Positions 18,052-26,670 of a stretch of 64,000 bases of DNA are shown here, in pieces (position 1 is the stretch's first letter; each line of letters begins with the position of its first letter). Made by a program: the position numbers and the translations under genes. This stretch comes from Hyphomicrobium zavarzinii ATCC 27496. GTDB taxonomy: Bacteria; Pseudomonadota; Alphaproteobacteria; Rhizobiales; Hyphomicrobiaceae. Where the stretch lies: positions 596,558-660,557 of the forward strand of contig NZ_KB911257.1 in the NCBI RefSeq assembly GCF_000383415.1, read 5' to 3'. The notes beneath the pieces are model-generated. The model saw only the letters and a program-made list of their open reading frames with translations. It was not told where the DNA came from and ran no database searches.

Positions 18052-19299
18052 ATGTTGAGATTAGACGATCATGAACAAGCCATGCTCGCCGGAGTGGAAG
18101 GTCGTGCGCGCCAGTGGGCCATGCAGCAGCTGATCCAGGTCGGCCGGTTCTTCGACGCCAAAGACCTAGTCAAGGTCTCGCAGGTGCACCTTATGGCGGA
18201 CACCGAAGCGCTGGGCGAGGAGGGTATTCGCTTTCTCGAGGGTATTGCCGCCTATCCAGAGGCGGAGCGCCGGGTTCGGGTGCCGACGGTGACCGACCCG
18301 CGCGGCGCCGATTTCGCCGCCTACCGGCGCATCAGGCAGAAAGAGGAATTCGTCGCGTTGGAGAAGCGCGCCGCGGACGCTTTGCGTTCGCTCGGCATTC
18401 TCATGACCGATACCTGCATCAATTATCAAACCATCCTGCCGCCGGTTAAGGGCGAGCATCTGGCGTTTGGCGATACCGGATCGACGATCTACGCCAACTC
18501 GGTGCTGGGCGCGCGGACAAATTTCGAGGGCGGGCCGTCGGCGCTGTCCGCGGCGCTCACCGGCCGGGTTCCGCGCTACGGCTTTCATCTCGATGAACAC
18601 CGGCGAGGGACGACGCGGTTCGCGGTCGAGGCCCGGCTCGCGGACTACTCCGACTGGGGTGCGCTTGGCGCCGTGATCGGCCGGCGCATGCGCTCGTACT
18701 TCGAGGTGCCGGTCGTCGAGGGCATCGCGTCGGCACCGACCTCGGACCAGATCAAGCATTTCGGGGCGGCACTCGCGAGCTACGGATCGACGCCGTTGTT
18801 TCATATGGTGGGCGTCACGCCCGAGGCGGGGCGGCTCTCCGACGTGATCGACGACCGCGCGCCGGCGATTTCGATAACGGACGCGGACCTCGCCGCCTAT
18901 CGCACCTCGCTGACGCCGGTGGATGACACGCTCCATGTCGTCGTATTTGCCGCTCCGCAATTATCTCTGATCGAGCTGCAGCAGTTGGGGACGCTGCTAG
19001 ACGGCCGGACAGTTCATCCCTCAGTCAGCCTGATCGCGACCACTAGCCCCGAGATCAAGTCCGCCGCCGATCGGCTCGACATCACGCGGAAAATCGACGG
19101 CGCCGGCGGTATCCTGCTTCAGGGCGTGTGCTTCTACCAAATGCACGCGCGCGAGATCGGAGAAGCCAACGGCTGGCGGCGGCTGATGTCGAACAGCGCC
19201 AAGCTGGTCAACATTCTCGGCGGCTACAACTACGAGACCGTGCTGGGTTCGATGGAGGCGTGTGTGGAGAGTGCAGTCGCCGGGAGGATCGTCGCGTGA
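18052..19299 (+). CDS. aconitase X large (catalytic) subunit, dehydratase
   Basis: A 415-residue protein of the aconitase X (DUF521) group. Its known members dehydrate hydroxy acids, such as cis-3-hydroxy-L-proline in bacteria or mevalonate 5-phosphate in archaea, using an iron-sulfur centre. Conserved blocks are seen: the Cys-containing TDTCINYQT near residue 120-128, GEHLAFGDTGSTIYANSVLGAR near 138-158, PRYGFH near 178, and GIASAPTSDQIKHFG near 224. The small (swivelling) subunit is a separate gene overlapping the stop by 4 bp. The natural substrate is not identifiable here; the transporter, GGT and RidA neighbours point to a hydroxy amino acid. Confidence 0.85.
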   Translation: MLRLDDHEQAMLAGVEGRARQWAMQQLIQVGRFFDAKDLVKVSQVHLMADTEALGEEGIRFLEGIAAYPEAERRVRVPTVTDPRGADFAAYRRIRQKEEFVALEKRAADALRSLGILMTDTCINYQTILPPVKGEHLAFGDTGSTIYANSVLGARTNFEGGPSALSAALTGRVPRYGFHLDEHRRGTTRFAVEARLADYSDWGALGAVIGRRMRSYFEVPVVEGIASAPTSDQIKHFGAALASYGSTPLFHMVGVTPEAGRLSDVIDDRAPAISITDADLAAYRTSLTPVDDTLHVVVFAAPQLSLIELQQLGTLLDGRTVHPSVSLIATTSPEIKSAADRLDITRKIDGAGGILLQGVCFYQMHAREIGEANGWRRLMSNSAKLVNILGGYNYETVLGSMEACVESAVAGRIVA

Positions 19300-19724
19300 G
19301 CCTGCGCCTCGTCAAGGGACGGCCCGGGATCGGCGACCAGGTGGAGGGCATCGCGCTCGTCGCTTCTGACAATTTCTCGGCGCGCTACGATCTAGATCGG
19401 ATCAACGGCGTGTTCTCGCGGCGCTCTCATGCGCTTTACGGGCAGTCCTACGTCGGGCGGATACTGGTGCTCAATGCCGCGAAGGGTGGAGTCGCGACCG
19501 CCTGGATGCTGCGCGAGATGCAGGCGAGACAACTCGGGCCATCCGCGCTTCTACTCAATTTCGCTAATCCGATCCTGGCGCAGGGCGCGGCGTTCGCGGG
19601 CCTTCCTCTGATCGACCGGTTCGAGGCGGATATCACGTCGGTACTGAAGTCCGGTGATCGCGTTCGGGTTTCGCCGTGCACGGGGGAAGTTCTGGTCCTC
19701 GATCGCGACGCTGCGCAACCATGA
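19296..19724 (+). CDS. aconitase X small subunit (DUF126 swivel domain)
   Basis: The 142-residue partner of the large subunit starts at GTG 19296, overlapping its stop (GTGA). The pattern SARYDLDRINGVFSRRSH, GQSYVGRILVLNAAKGGVATAWML, and C-terminal GDRVRVSPCTGEVLVL matches the small swivelling domain that closes over the active site in two-chain aconitase X enzymes. The family serine region is present. It is translated as a unit with the large subunit, and the next gene again overlaps by 4 bp. Confidence 0.85.
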   Translation: MSLRLVKGRPGIGDQVEGIALVASDNFSARYDLDRINGVFSRRSHALYGQSYVGRILVLNAAKGGVATAWMLREMQARQLGPSALLLNFANPILAQGAAFAGLPLIDRFEADITSVLKSGDRVRVSPCTGEVLVLDRDAAQP

Positions 19725-21259
19725 GCGGCGCTCAGGATCCCGTCCACAGCAAGGCTGGAGTGGTGGTTGCCGGACACCCGCTTGCGGCCGAGGCCGGGCG
19801 CGAGGCGCTCGCCGCGGGCGGGAGCGCGACGGACGCGCTGATCGCATCGGCCGCGACGCTGTGCGTAGTGCTGCCCCAGGCGGTTACGCTCGGAGGCGAC
19901 GCGTTCGGGCTGTTCTACCAAGCCGCGGATGCGACGGTCCATGGACTGAATGCCAGCGGGCGCGCCTCTCGCGCGCTTGTGCCCGATCGATTGCAACGAT
20001 CCGATCTCGAACACGGCGCGCTTTCGCCGACGGTTCCGGCGTTGGTTCTCGGTTGGGAGGCGGCGCATCGCAGGTTTGGAAAGCTAGCCTGGTCAGAGCT
20101 GTTCGCGGCGGCGATTGCGGCCGCCGATCACGGCGTTCCGGTGTCGCGTATTCTGGCGTCGGCGATCATGCAGCACGAGGCGCTCATCGCGCGCGACGCG
20201 GGGCTGGCGGCGCTGCTGATCCCGAGCGGCCGGTCGTTGGTCGAAGGCGACCTTCTTCTCCAGCCGCAGTTGGCAGAGTGCTTTCGTACCATCGCGCGAG
20301 GCGGTGCGGCTGCCTTCTATCAAGGGCCCGTCGCGCGTTCGCTCGCCACGCGTATCGCACAGGGCGGTGGTTTGCTCAATGTGGATGATTTTGCGGGCAG
20401 CGCGACCGATTGGGTGGCGCCAATCTCGGTCGACTATCGCGGCCATATGGTCGCGACGGTTCCGCCGAATTCCTTCGGACTGCTCGGGCTACTGCAACTC
20501 AAGGAGCTCGATTCCCACGATCACGGCCGCGAATTGCCCGGGGCTAGGCTGGTGGCGCAGGTCGCTGCGGCCGAGCGGGCGTTCGTGACGGGCGCCGGCT
20601 ATCTTGCCGATCCGGATGCGACCGGGATCACCGGCGCGGATCTCCGCTCGCTCCTGGCCAGCCCCATACCCAATGCGTCTGCGGCGCGGATCGGCTCCAG
20701 CCCCGGCGGAACCGCGGTTGCGATGGCCATTGACCGCGACGGAAACGCGGCTCTGATCGTGCAGAGCATATTCACGCTGTTCGGCAGCGGTGTCTTCGAT
20801 GCCGAAACCGGCATTCTTCTCAACAACCGCATGCGCGGTTTCAGCCTCGATCCTTCGCATCCCAATGTGGTCGCTGCCGGAAAGCGGCCGGCGCACACGC
20901 TGAGCCCGATGATGATGCTCAGAGACGGGCGGCTGCGTCTCGTGCTGGCGACTCCGGGTGGTCTCGGACAGACGCCCACGCTGGTTCAGATTATCGACGG
21001 CCACATTGGTGCCGGGCTCGATCTCGAAACCGCGATCGCGCGTCCGCGCTGGTCCTACGACCTCGATCAGCGTGTAATCGTGGAGGCCGGTCTTTCCGAT
21101 GACGTCGTTTCCGCGGTTGCTGCATGTGGTGTCTCGGTTTACCGGCCGACACGGGCTACGCCGTTCTTCGGATCTGTGAAGGCAATCCAGATCGCGCCGG
21201 ACGGAACTTATCGCGGTGTCGCTGATCGGCGGAGGGATGGGGCAGTGGCCGGTGCCTAG
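19721..21259 (+). CDS. gamma-glutamyltransferase family hydrolase
   Basis: This is a 512-residue Ntn-hydrolase precursor of the gamma-glutamyltransferase/acylase group, which self-cleaves before a catalytic Thr. The likely nucleophile is the Thr of PGGTAVAMAIDRDGNA near residue 330. It is followed by the expected FGSGVFDAETGILLNNRM and KRPAHTLSPMMM blocks and a C-terminal GGLGQTPTLVQ. No signal peptide is evident, so it is probably cytoplasmic, unlike secreted GGTs. The overlap with the DUF126 gene (ATGA) ties it to the operon, where it could release an amino acid from a gamma-glutamyl or other amide conjugate. Confidence 0.8.
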   Translation: MSGAQDPVHSKAGVVVAGHPLAAEAGREALAAGGSATDALIASAATLCVVLPQAVTLGGDAFGLFYQAADATVHGLNASGRASRALVPDRLQRSDLEHGALSPTVPALVLGWEAAHRRFGKLAWSELFAAAIAAADHGVPVSRILASAIMQHEALIARDAGLAALLIPSGRSLVEGDLLLQPQLAECFRTIARGGAAAFYQGPVARSLATRIAQGGGLLNVDDFAGSATDWVAPISVDYRGHMVATVPPNSFGLLGLLQLKELDSHDHGRELPGARLVAQVAAAERAFVTGAGYLADPDATGITGADLRSLLASPIPNASAARIGSSPGGTAVAMAIDRDGNAALIVQSIFTLFGSGVFDAETGILLNNRMRGFSLDPSHPNVVAAGKRPAHTLSPMMMLRDGRLRLVLATPGGLGQTPTLVQIIDGHIGAGLDLETAIARPRWSYDLDQRVIVEAGLSDDVVSAVAACGVSVYRPTRATPFFGSVKAIQIAPDGTYRGVADRRRDGAVAGA

Positions 21260-21297
21260 TCCCCGAGCTGACACTGACCAAGATGCGGGAGGCAAAT

Positions 21298-21777
21298 ATG
21301 TCGATTGAAGATCGGTTGCGTGAGCTTGGTATCGCGCTGCCACGGCCGCGCCGCGTGCCGGCAAACTTCGTTCCGGGTGTGGTGGTCAACGATCTGCTCT
21401 GGATGTCCGGAACCCTCGGCACCATCGTCGACGCCGAGGACCGCGACGTTATTGCGACCCCTGGCAAGGTCGGAGAGCAGATCAGTCTTGAGCAGGGCTA
21501 TCAATCGGCACGTCAATGCGCGATCAACCAGCTCGCCTGGATAAAGATGGTGCTTGGGAACCTCGATCGGGTTGCGCGCATCGTCAAGGTCAACGGCTAT
21601 GTCAATGCCGTCTACGGGTACAACCAGGGACCGTGGGTCGTGAACGGGGCCTCCGACTTGCTCGTCGAGGTGTTCGGCGAGGAGCGGGGATCTCACGCGC
21701 GCGCCGTCGTCAGCGTGGCCGGGCTCGCGTTCGATGCGCCGGTAGAGATTGAGATGCTTCTGCATGTGCGGACATAG
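21298..21777 (+). CDS. RidA/YjgF family protein
   Basis: The 159-residue product of the RidA group hydrolyses reactive enamine/imine intermediates. The ATG 21298 is chosen over ATG 21283 because GGGAGG lies 7 bp before it. Family marks include VNDLLWMSGTLG, QCAINQLAWIKMVLGNLDRVARIVKVNGYVNA and the C-terminal ARAVVSVAGLAFDAPVEIEM, with the Arg in ARAVV that usually holds the substrate carboxylate. As the final operon gene behind an aconitase X dehydratase it probably clears the imine made by dehydration of a hydroxy amino acid (inference). Confidence 0.85.
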   Translation: MSIEDRLRELGIALPRPRRVPANFVPGVVVNDLLWMSGTLGTIVDAEDRDVIATPGKVGEQISLEQGYQSARQCAINQLAWIKMVLGNLDRVARIVKVNGYVNAVYGYNQGPWVVNGASDLLVEVFGEERGSHARAVVSVAGLAFDAPVEIEMLLHVRT

Positions 21778-22161
21778 TCGCGATCACCATTGCGGAACAT
21801 TTCTCAAAGGCGCGGCGGGCTTCTGCTTGGTCTCGCTCGGCTGGAGGCTCATCGGGAAGTAAGCGGATGCGCGAACCGATTGGCTCGTTCGCACGTGACC
21901 ATCCCTTACGAGCGGTGCAATGCTCCTCGCAGAAGCGATATGCGCTTGGCGGGCACGTTGATGCGATGGGTCGGGTCGTTGATCGTACGTCGGCGAACTC
22001 GTCGCCGAGGTTTGCGCGCGGCTCGAAGGATTGCGATCGAAGCACCGCGCCGCGAGCCGTGCGAGGTGATAGGCCACAGCCGCGCCGGAGAAGCGCCGTC
22101 TATGATGGCTACGTCGATCTGTGCGGGCTCCGTTATCTCTCCTGCGCTTGGCGCAGCCATG
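21778..22161. other. intergenic region between convergent operons
   Basis: About 380 bp where the ridA-ending operon (plus) and the ABC transporter operon (minus) converge. No supported gene; open frames here are shadows of the ATPase gene or Arg/Ser-rich. I saw no strong hairpin followed by T residues. Confidence 0.35.
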
Positions 22162-22914
22162 TCAGGCCGCCGGCGGCGCGCGCCGCGCGAGCGTCGTGTC
22201 GAGAGCAGAAAGGATGGCGCGCTTCTCGTCGTCGAAGGAATGCGAGAGCCGGTCGCGCGGACGCGCGAGCTTGACATCGGAGACCTGGGCGACGCGTCCT
22301 GGGAACGGCCGCAACACCACGACGCGGGATGCAAGCGCCACGGCTTCCTCGATGTCGTGCGTCACCAGTACGAGCGTCGGACGCGTATCGGCCCAGATCT
22401 CGAGAAGATGATCCTGCAGCTCGACGCGGGTGAAAGCATCGAGCGCCGAGAACGGCTCGTCGAGAAGGATGACGCTCGGACGCGCCACCAGCGCGCGTGC
22501 GATCGCGACGCGCTGGCTCTGCCCGCCGGAAAGCTCACGCGGCCATCTTAGCGCATAGTCGGCGAGGCCGACGCGCTTCAGCGCCTGGTGGACGCGGTGG
22601 CGTCGCTCGGGCCGCGACAGGTGGGCGAGACCGAAGCCTACATTGCCCTCGACCGTAAGCCACGGCAGGAGGCGGGGCTCCTGGAAGACGATGCCGACGG
22701 CAGGATGTGGCGCGACGATGCGCGTGCCGTCGACGTCGATGGTGCCGCTCGTCGGATGGTCGAGCCCGGAGATGAGGCGGAGCAGCGTGCTCTTGCCCGA
22801 GCCGGAGCCACCAACGACGGCCACGATCTCGCCCGCCCCTACATCGAGCGTGATTTCGCGCAGCGCAGCCGTGCCGTTAGGGTAGGTTTTGCCGATGTTT
22901 CTGATGGAGAGCAT
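22162..22914 (-). CDS. ABC transporter ATPase, SsuB/TauB-like
   Basis: The 250-residue nucleotide-binding subunit has Walker A GGSGSGKST near residue 34, the Q-loop region VFQEPRLLPW near 77, signature LSGGQSQR near 128, Walker B VILLDEP, and switch THDIEEA. This is the standard nitrate/sulfonate/taurine importer ATPase pattern. It is last in its transcript, 6 bp after the permease gene and behind a binding-protein gene, so all three parts of one importer are present. Substrate is probably a sulfonate or similar small anion, judged by family only. Confidence 0.88.
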   Translation of the reverse strand: MLSIRNIGKTYPNGTAALREITLDVGAGEIVAVVGGSGSGKSTLLRLISGLDHPTSGTIDVDGTRIVAPHPAVGIVFQEPRLLPWLTVEGNVGFGLAHLSRPERRHRVHQALKRVGLADYALRWPRELSGGQSQRVAIARALVARPSVILLDEPFSALDAFTRVELQDHLLEIWADTRPTLVLVTHDIEEAVALASRVVVLRPFPGRVAQVSDVKLARPRDRLSHSFDDEKRAILSALDTTLARRAPPAA

Positions 22915-22920
22915 GGCACC

Positions 22921-23760
22921 TCAACGGGCTCTGGCGAAGGAATCCTGCCACCTGAGAAACGGAGCCGTGAGCAGGGAAAGTATCCAGTCCGTGATCTGGC
23001 CCAATACGGCGAAGACGAGAATGGCGGCGACGATCTGCTGCGGTTTGCCGAGCTGCTGTCCGTCGACGAGGAGATAGCCCAGCCCCTCCGAAGCCCCCAT
23101 GAACTCCGCCGCTACCACGAACATCCAGCCAAGCCCGAGCCCCTGGCGCAGCGCCACCACGTAGGCGGGCAGGATGGACGGCAGCAGGATGCGTCTCACG
23201 AGGCCGAGCGGCGAGAGGCGGAAAGCGCGCCCCACCTCGACGGTCTTGCGATCCACGGCCTCGATGGCGCCAAGCACGCCGAGGTAGACGGGAAAGAAGA
23301 CGCCGACTGCGATCAGCGTGATCTTCGAGAGCTCGAAGATTCCGAACCAGAGGATGAAAAGAGGAACCCAGGCGATCGACGGCACGGCCCTGAGCCCCTG
23401 CAGCGACGGGTCGAGCAGCTGCCGGAAGCGGCGGAAATAACCGATCAGCGCTCCCACGAGCGTGCCGGCGACGGCCCCTGCCGCGAATCCCGCCAGCACG
23501 CGCAGCAGCGTCGCACGGATATGCACGTAAAGCTCACCCGTGGAGGAAAGCTCGGCGAGCGTGCGGAAGATCGCCGACGGCGGCGGAACCAGCCGGCCGT
23601 TCGCGAGGCCGAAATAGACCAGCGCCTCCCAGACCGCGCCAAGCGCGACAGGCAGCAGGAGCCCCGCGACAAACGGATAGGCTCCGGCGAACCGCGAGGT
23701 TCGCCGGAGCGCCGAAATTTCGCTTCTTGCCTCGATGGCGAGACTGCCGTCTGCGGGCAT
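22921..23760 (-). CDS. ABC transporter permease, SsuC/TauC-like
   Basis: A 279-residue inner-membrane permease with about six hydrophobic spans after a hydrophilic N-terminus. The EAA-type loop contacting the ATPase is visible as EAVDRKTVEVGRAFRLSPLG near residues 165-185, followed by LVRRILLPSILPAYV. This fits the BPD inner-membrane group with sulfonate/taurine permeases. It sits between the binding-protein gene (13 bp upstream) and the ATPase gene. Confidence 0.87.
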   Translation of the reverse strand: MPADGSLAIEARSEISALRRTSRFAGAYPFVAGLLLPVALGAVWEALVYFGLANGRLVPPPSAIFRTLAELSSTGELYVHIRATLLRVLAGFAAGAVAGTLVGALIGYFRRFRQLLDPSLQGLRAVPSIAWVPLFILWFGIFELSKITLIAVGVFFPVYLGVLGAIEAVDRKTVEVGRAFRLSPLGLVRRILLPSILPAYVVALRQGLGLGWMFVVAAEFMGASEGLGYLLVDGQQLGKPQQIVAAILVFAVLGQITDWILSLLTAPFLRWQDSFARAR

Positions 23761-23773
23761 GCGCGATCCCGCC

Positions 23774-24754
23774 TTATTTCGCGGCCGTGGTGAAGGTGCC
23801 GTCGATCAACTGATCGACCACTGCCTGGATGTTGACGTCCTCCTTGATGACGCCGGCCTTCTGAAGTGCGAGGCCTGCTGCGAGGATCGTATCCTTCTGC
23901 TGCTGGCCGATCTTCGAGTGGGAGAGGTCCGTGCGCTCCTTGAGCTGGCGCTCGATGACGGCGTCGGGAAGCTTGGTCACTTCGACGAGCTGCTTCTTGA
24001 GATCTTCCGGGTGCGCAATCGACCATTCGCGTGCCTGCTCATAGGCGGCGAGTACGCGTTTCACCACGTCGGCGTGCTGCTTGGCGAACGCTTCGCGAAC
24101 GTTGAGAACGCCCCAGCTGTTCGCCTCCTTGTTGCGGTGGAACAGGATGGCGCCATTCTCGATCTCGGCCGAGGCGGTCAAGGGGTCGAGGCCGGCCCAG
24201 GCGTCGACGTCGCCGCGCAGGAGTGCGGCCTTTCCGTCGCCGTGCTGCAGGAGAACAAGCGTGATGTCTTTCTCCGACAGGCCCGCTTCCTGAAGGGCGC
24301 GAATGAGGAAGATGTGCGGGTCGGTGCCGCGGGTAGCCGCAACGCGCTTGCCCTTGAGGTCGGCAACTGTCTTGATGCCGGTGTCGGGGCGCGTGACGAG
24401 CGTCGCCCACTCGGGCCGGGAATAGACGTAGATCGACTTGATCGGATTGCCGTTGATCTTGCCGACGAGGGCGGCTGCTCCCGCCGTCGACCCGAATTCG
24501 AGCGAACTCGCGTTCAGAAACTCGAGCGCTTTGTTGGAGCCGAGCGACTGCACCCACGTAATCTTGATACCATCCTTCTCGAATTCCTTCTCGAGCAGGC
24601 CCTGGTTCTTGAGCGCGATCGACACGGGATTGTAGGTCGCCCAGTCGATCTTGATTTCGGAAAGCTTCTCCTGGGCGGAGGCCAGCGCCGGCAGCGCCGC
24701 CGTGACGGCAAGCGAGAGCGCGGCGCGCGCCAGGCTCTTGAACGAAGGCGTCAT
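23774..24754 (-). CDS. ABC transporter substrate-binding protein, SsuA-like
   Basis: This is a periplasmic binding protein of the SsuA/NMT1-like fold. I take ATG 24754 (a GTG at 24769 is possible) because GGAG lies 9 bp before it; the product is 326 residues. A signal peptide runs to about ALA|SA near residue 24. The mature start KIDWATYNPVSIALKNQGLLEKEF, the ADLKGKRVAATRGTDPHIFL block, and DAWAGLDP are typical of aliphatic-sulfonate binding proteins. It heads the SBP-permease-ATPase set of this transporter. Confidence 0.85.
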   Translation of the reverse strand: MTPSFKSLARAALSLAVTAALPALASAQEKLSEIKIDWATYNPVSIALKNQGLLEKEFEKDGIKITWVQSLGSNKALEFLNASSLEFGSTAGAAALVGKINGNPIKSIYVYSRPEWATLVTRPDTGIKTVADLKGKRVAATRGTDPHIFLIRALQEAGLSEKDITLVLLQHGDGKAALLRGDVDAWAGLDPLTASAEIENGAILFHRNKEANSWGVLNVREAFAKQHADVVKRVLAAYEQAREWSIAHPEDLKKQLVEVTKLPDAVIERQLKERTDLSHSKIGQQQKDTILAAGLALQKAGVIKEDVNIQAVVDQLIDGTFTTAAK

Positions 24755-24918
24755 GATGTGGATCTCCACTTTTGATCTAAATCAAGCCCGACGCTATCCG
24801 CCGCGGTCGGCCCTGCAAACGAAGAAGAACTGCTGATTATTCCAACGGCAGAGACGCGAAAGCTGCAGTCCAAGCGGCCAGCGGGGAGGCCGCCTGGACT
24901 GCGTGCCAGCGTCCCCCG

Positions 24919-25857
24919 TCAGGGAACCAGCGTGGCCGGATCGAGCTTGCCTTTGACGAAGCCGAAGCTGGTGCCCGCGTCGAGACGCTCGGCCAGAAGC
25001 TTCTTGAAACCGTCGTCGATCGTGATCTTGACGTCGTCGCGCGATTTGACCCCGTAAAGCGGGTTCTCGCCGGCGAGGCTCTTCACCACCGAGGCGTCGA
25101 GCCGCTGAGTCTCGGCGAACCACGCGGCGGATTCGTCCGGCTTGGTTGCGATGTAGAACACGGCGTCCTTCAACGCCTCGACGAAGGCGTCGACGGCCTT
25201 TGGGTTGCTCGCCAGATATTCTGAGCGCACGAGCGCGGTAAAATAGAAGGGCCAGGTGTGCACGCGCTTCGCGCCGAGCTTCGTCTCGAGCCGCTGCGTC
25301 TGCGGCTGGCGGATCAGCACCGCATCGACGAGGCCGGTCTCGATAGCGCCCGGAAGCTCGTTGGGCTGCAAATTGACGTACTCGAACGCATCCTTGTCGA
25401 TGCCCTTATCCTTGAGCAGGATCAGGAGGTCGAGATGGGACTCGGTATTGAGCGAAAGCCCGATCTTCTTGCCCTTGAGATCCTCGATTGTCTTGGCCTG
25501 GCTGTCCTTCGGCACGAGCAGCGAGTGGCTAGATTGACCGAGGCTTGCGACGAACTTGATCGACCCTGGCGATTTTAGCGCGAGGTTGAAAGGCGGGATG
25601 AAGCTCGTCACGACAGCGTCGAGCTGACCAGACGCGAGGCCCTCCATCAGCGGCGGACCGAACTGGAAGCCCGTGAACTCCGCATCGAGATCGTGCTTTG
25701 CGGCCAGCCCCGCCTTCTGCAGGACAACTGGAACCTGACCGTTCATGCCGCTCGGATAGCCGATGCGGATCTTGGCATTCTCCGCTTGCGATTGTCCCTG
25801 AAGGCTCAAGAGGCCGACGGCTGCCAGAGCGATTACACGAAGGAGTGAGCGAGACAT
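24919..25857 (-). CDS. ABC transporter substrate-binding protein, NMT1/SsuA-like
   Basis: The 312-residue binding protein has a signal peptide (cleavage near SQA|EN, residue 25). Seen are IRIGYPSGMNGQVPVVLQKAGL, GLASGQLDAVVTSFIPPF, EDLKGKKIGLSLNTESHLDLL and GAIETGLVDAVLIRQPQ, as in sulfonate/nitrate/taurine receptors. It comes after its own ATPase and permease genes, so two complete importers lie head to tail: ATPase-permease-SBP then SBP-permease-ATPase. The two SBPs differ clearly in sequence and are not recent duplicates. Confidence 0.85.
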   Translation of the reverse strand: MSRSLLRVIALAAVGLLSLQGQSQAENAKIRIGYPSGMNGQVPVVLQKAGLAAKHDLDAEFTGFQFGPPLMEGLASGQLDAVVTSFIPPFNLALKSPGSIKFVASLGQSSHSLLVPKDSQAKTIEDLKGKKIGLSLNTESHLDLLILLKDKGIDKDAFEYVNLQPNELPGAIETGLVDAVLIRQPQTQRLETKLGAKRVHTWPFYFTALVRSEYLASNPKAVDAFVEALKDAVFYIATKPDESAAWFAETQRLDASVVKSLAGENPLYGVKSRDDVKITIDDGFKKLLAERLDAGTSFGFVKGKLDPATLVP

Positions 25858-25878
25858 CTGAAAGGTCCTTTTCCTTTT

Positions 25879-26670
25879 CTAACGTGGATAGTGCCAGGGG
25901 ACGATGACGCGCCGCTCGAGCACGCCGAGCGAGCCGATCATGAGAGCGCCGAGAAGACCGATGACGGTCATGCCGACGAGCACGCGGGAGGTCTCGAGGC
26001 TGAGCCGGCTGATCTGGATCATGTAGCCGAGCCCCGATTGGGCAGCGACCAACTCGGCCGTGACGACCGCCATCCAGGCCTGCCCGAGCCCGATGCGCAG
26101 GCCCGTTGCGATCGACGGCAGCGCGGACGGCAGCATGACGGTTGTGAGCAGCGCGAGCGGCGAGGCGCCGAGCGAGCGGGCCGCATTGACGTGCTCCTCC
26201 ACGAGCGAGGTGCCGCCTGCGAACGCATTGATGAAGATTGGGAAGAACGCGGCGATCGCGGTGATGAAATAGCTAGGCGGGTCGCCGAGGCCCATCCACA
26301 GAATGGCGAGCGGGATCCACGCGATCGGCGGAATCGGCCGTATGAGCGCGATGAGCGGCATCACCAGCGCGCGTAGGATGCGCGAATAAGCCAGCACGAG
26401 CGCCAGCGGCACCGCGAGGCTTGCAGCGGCGAAAAAGCCGGCGAACACGCGGACGATGCTGGCCTTGACGTCGCCCGCGAGCGAGCCGTCGGCAATCAAC
26501 TCGCCGTAGGTCGTGAGAACATCGGCCGGCGGCGGCAGGAGAACGTCGTTGTCGAGCTTGAGCGAGGCGAGTGTCCAGATCGCGAGAAAAATGGCGAGCC
26601 CCGCCGCGCCGAGCCCGATCGTCAAGGCGGCCTGCCGGATCCGGTCAAGCCTGTGGTCGCGCCGGTTCAT
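25879..26670 (-). CDS. ABC transporter permease, SsuC/TauC-like
   Basis: The 263-residue permease starts at ATG 26670, which overlaps the ATPase stop by 4 bp. Six hydrophobic spans are visible, with the EAA loop EEHVNAARSLGASPLALLTTVMLPSALPS near residues 150-178. PPIAWIPLAILWMGLG and AAQSGLGYMIQISR are typical of sulfonate/taurine permeases. The order ATPase-permease-binding protein within one minus-strand operon is complete. Confidence 0.88.
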   Translation of the reverse strand: MNRRDHRLDRIRQAALTIGLGAAGLAIFLAIWTLASLKLDNDVLLPPPADVLTTYGELIADGSLAGDVKASIVRVFAGFFAAASLAVPLALVLAYSRILRALVMPLIALIRPIPPIAWIPLAILWMGLGDPPSYFITAIAAFFPIFINAFAGGTSLVEEHVNAARSLGASPLALLTTVMLPSALPSIATGLRIGLGQAWMAVVTAELVAAQSGLGYMIQISRLSLETSRVLVGMTVIGLLGALMIGSLGVLERRVIVPWHYPR

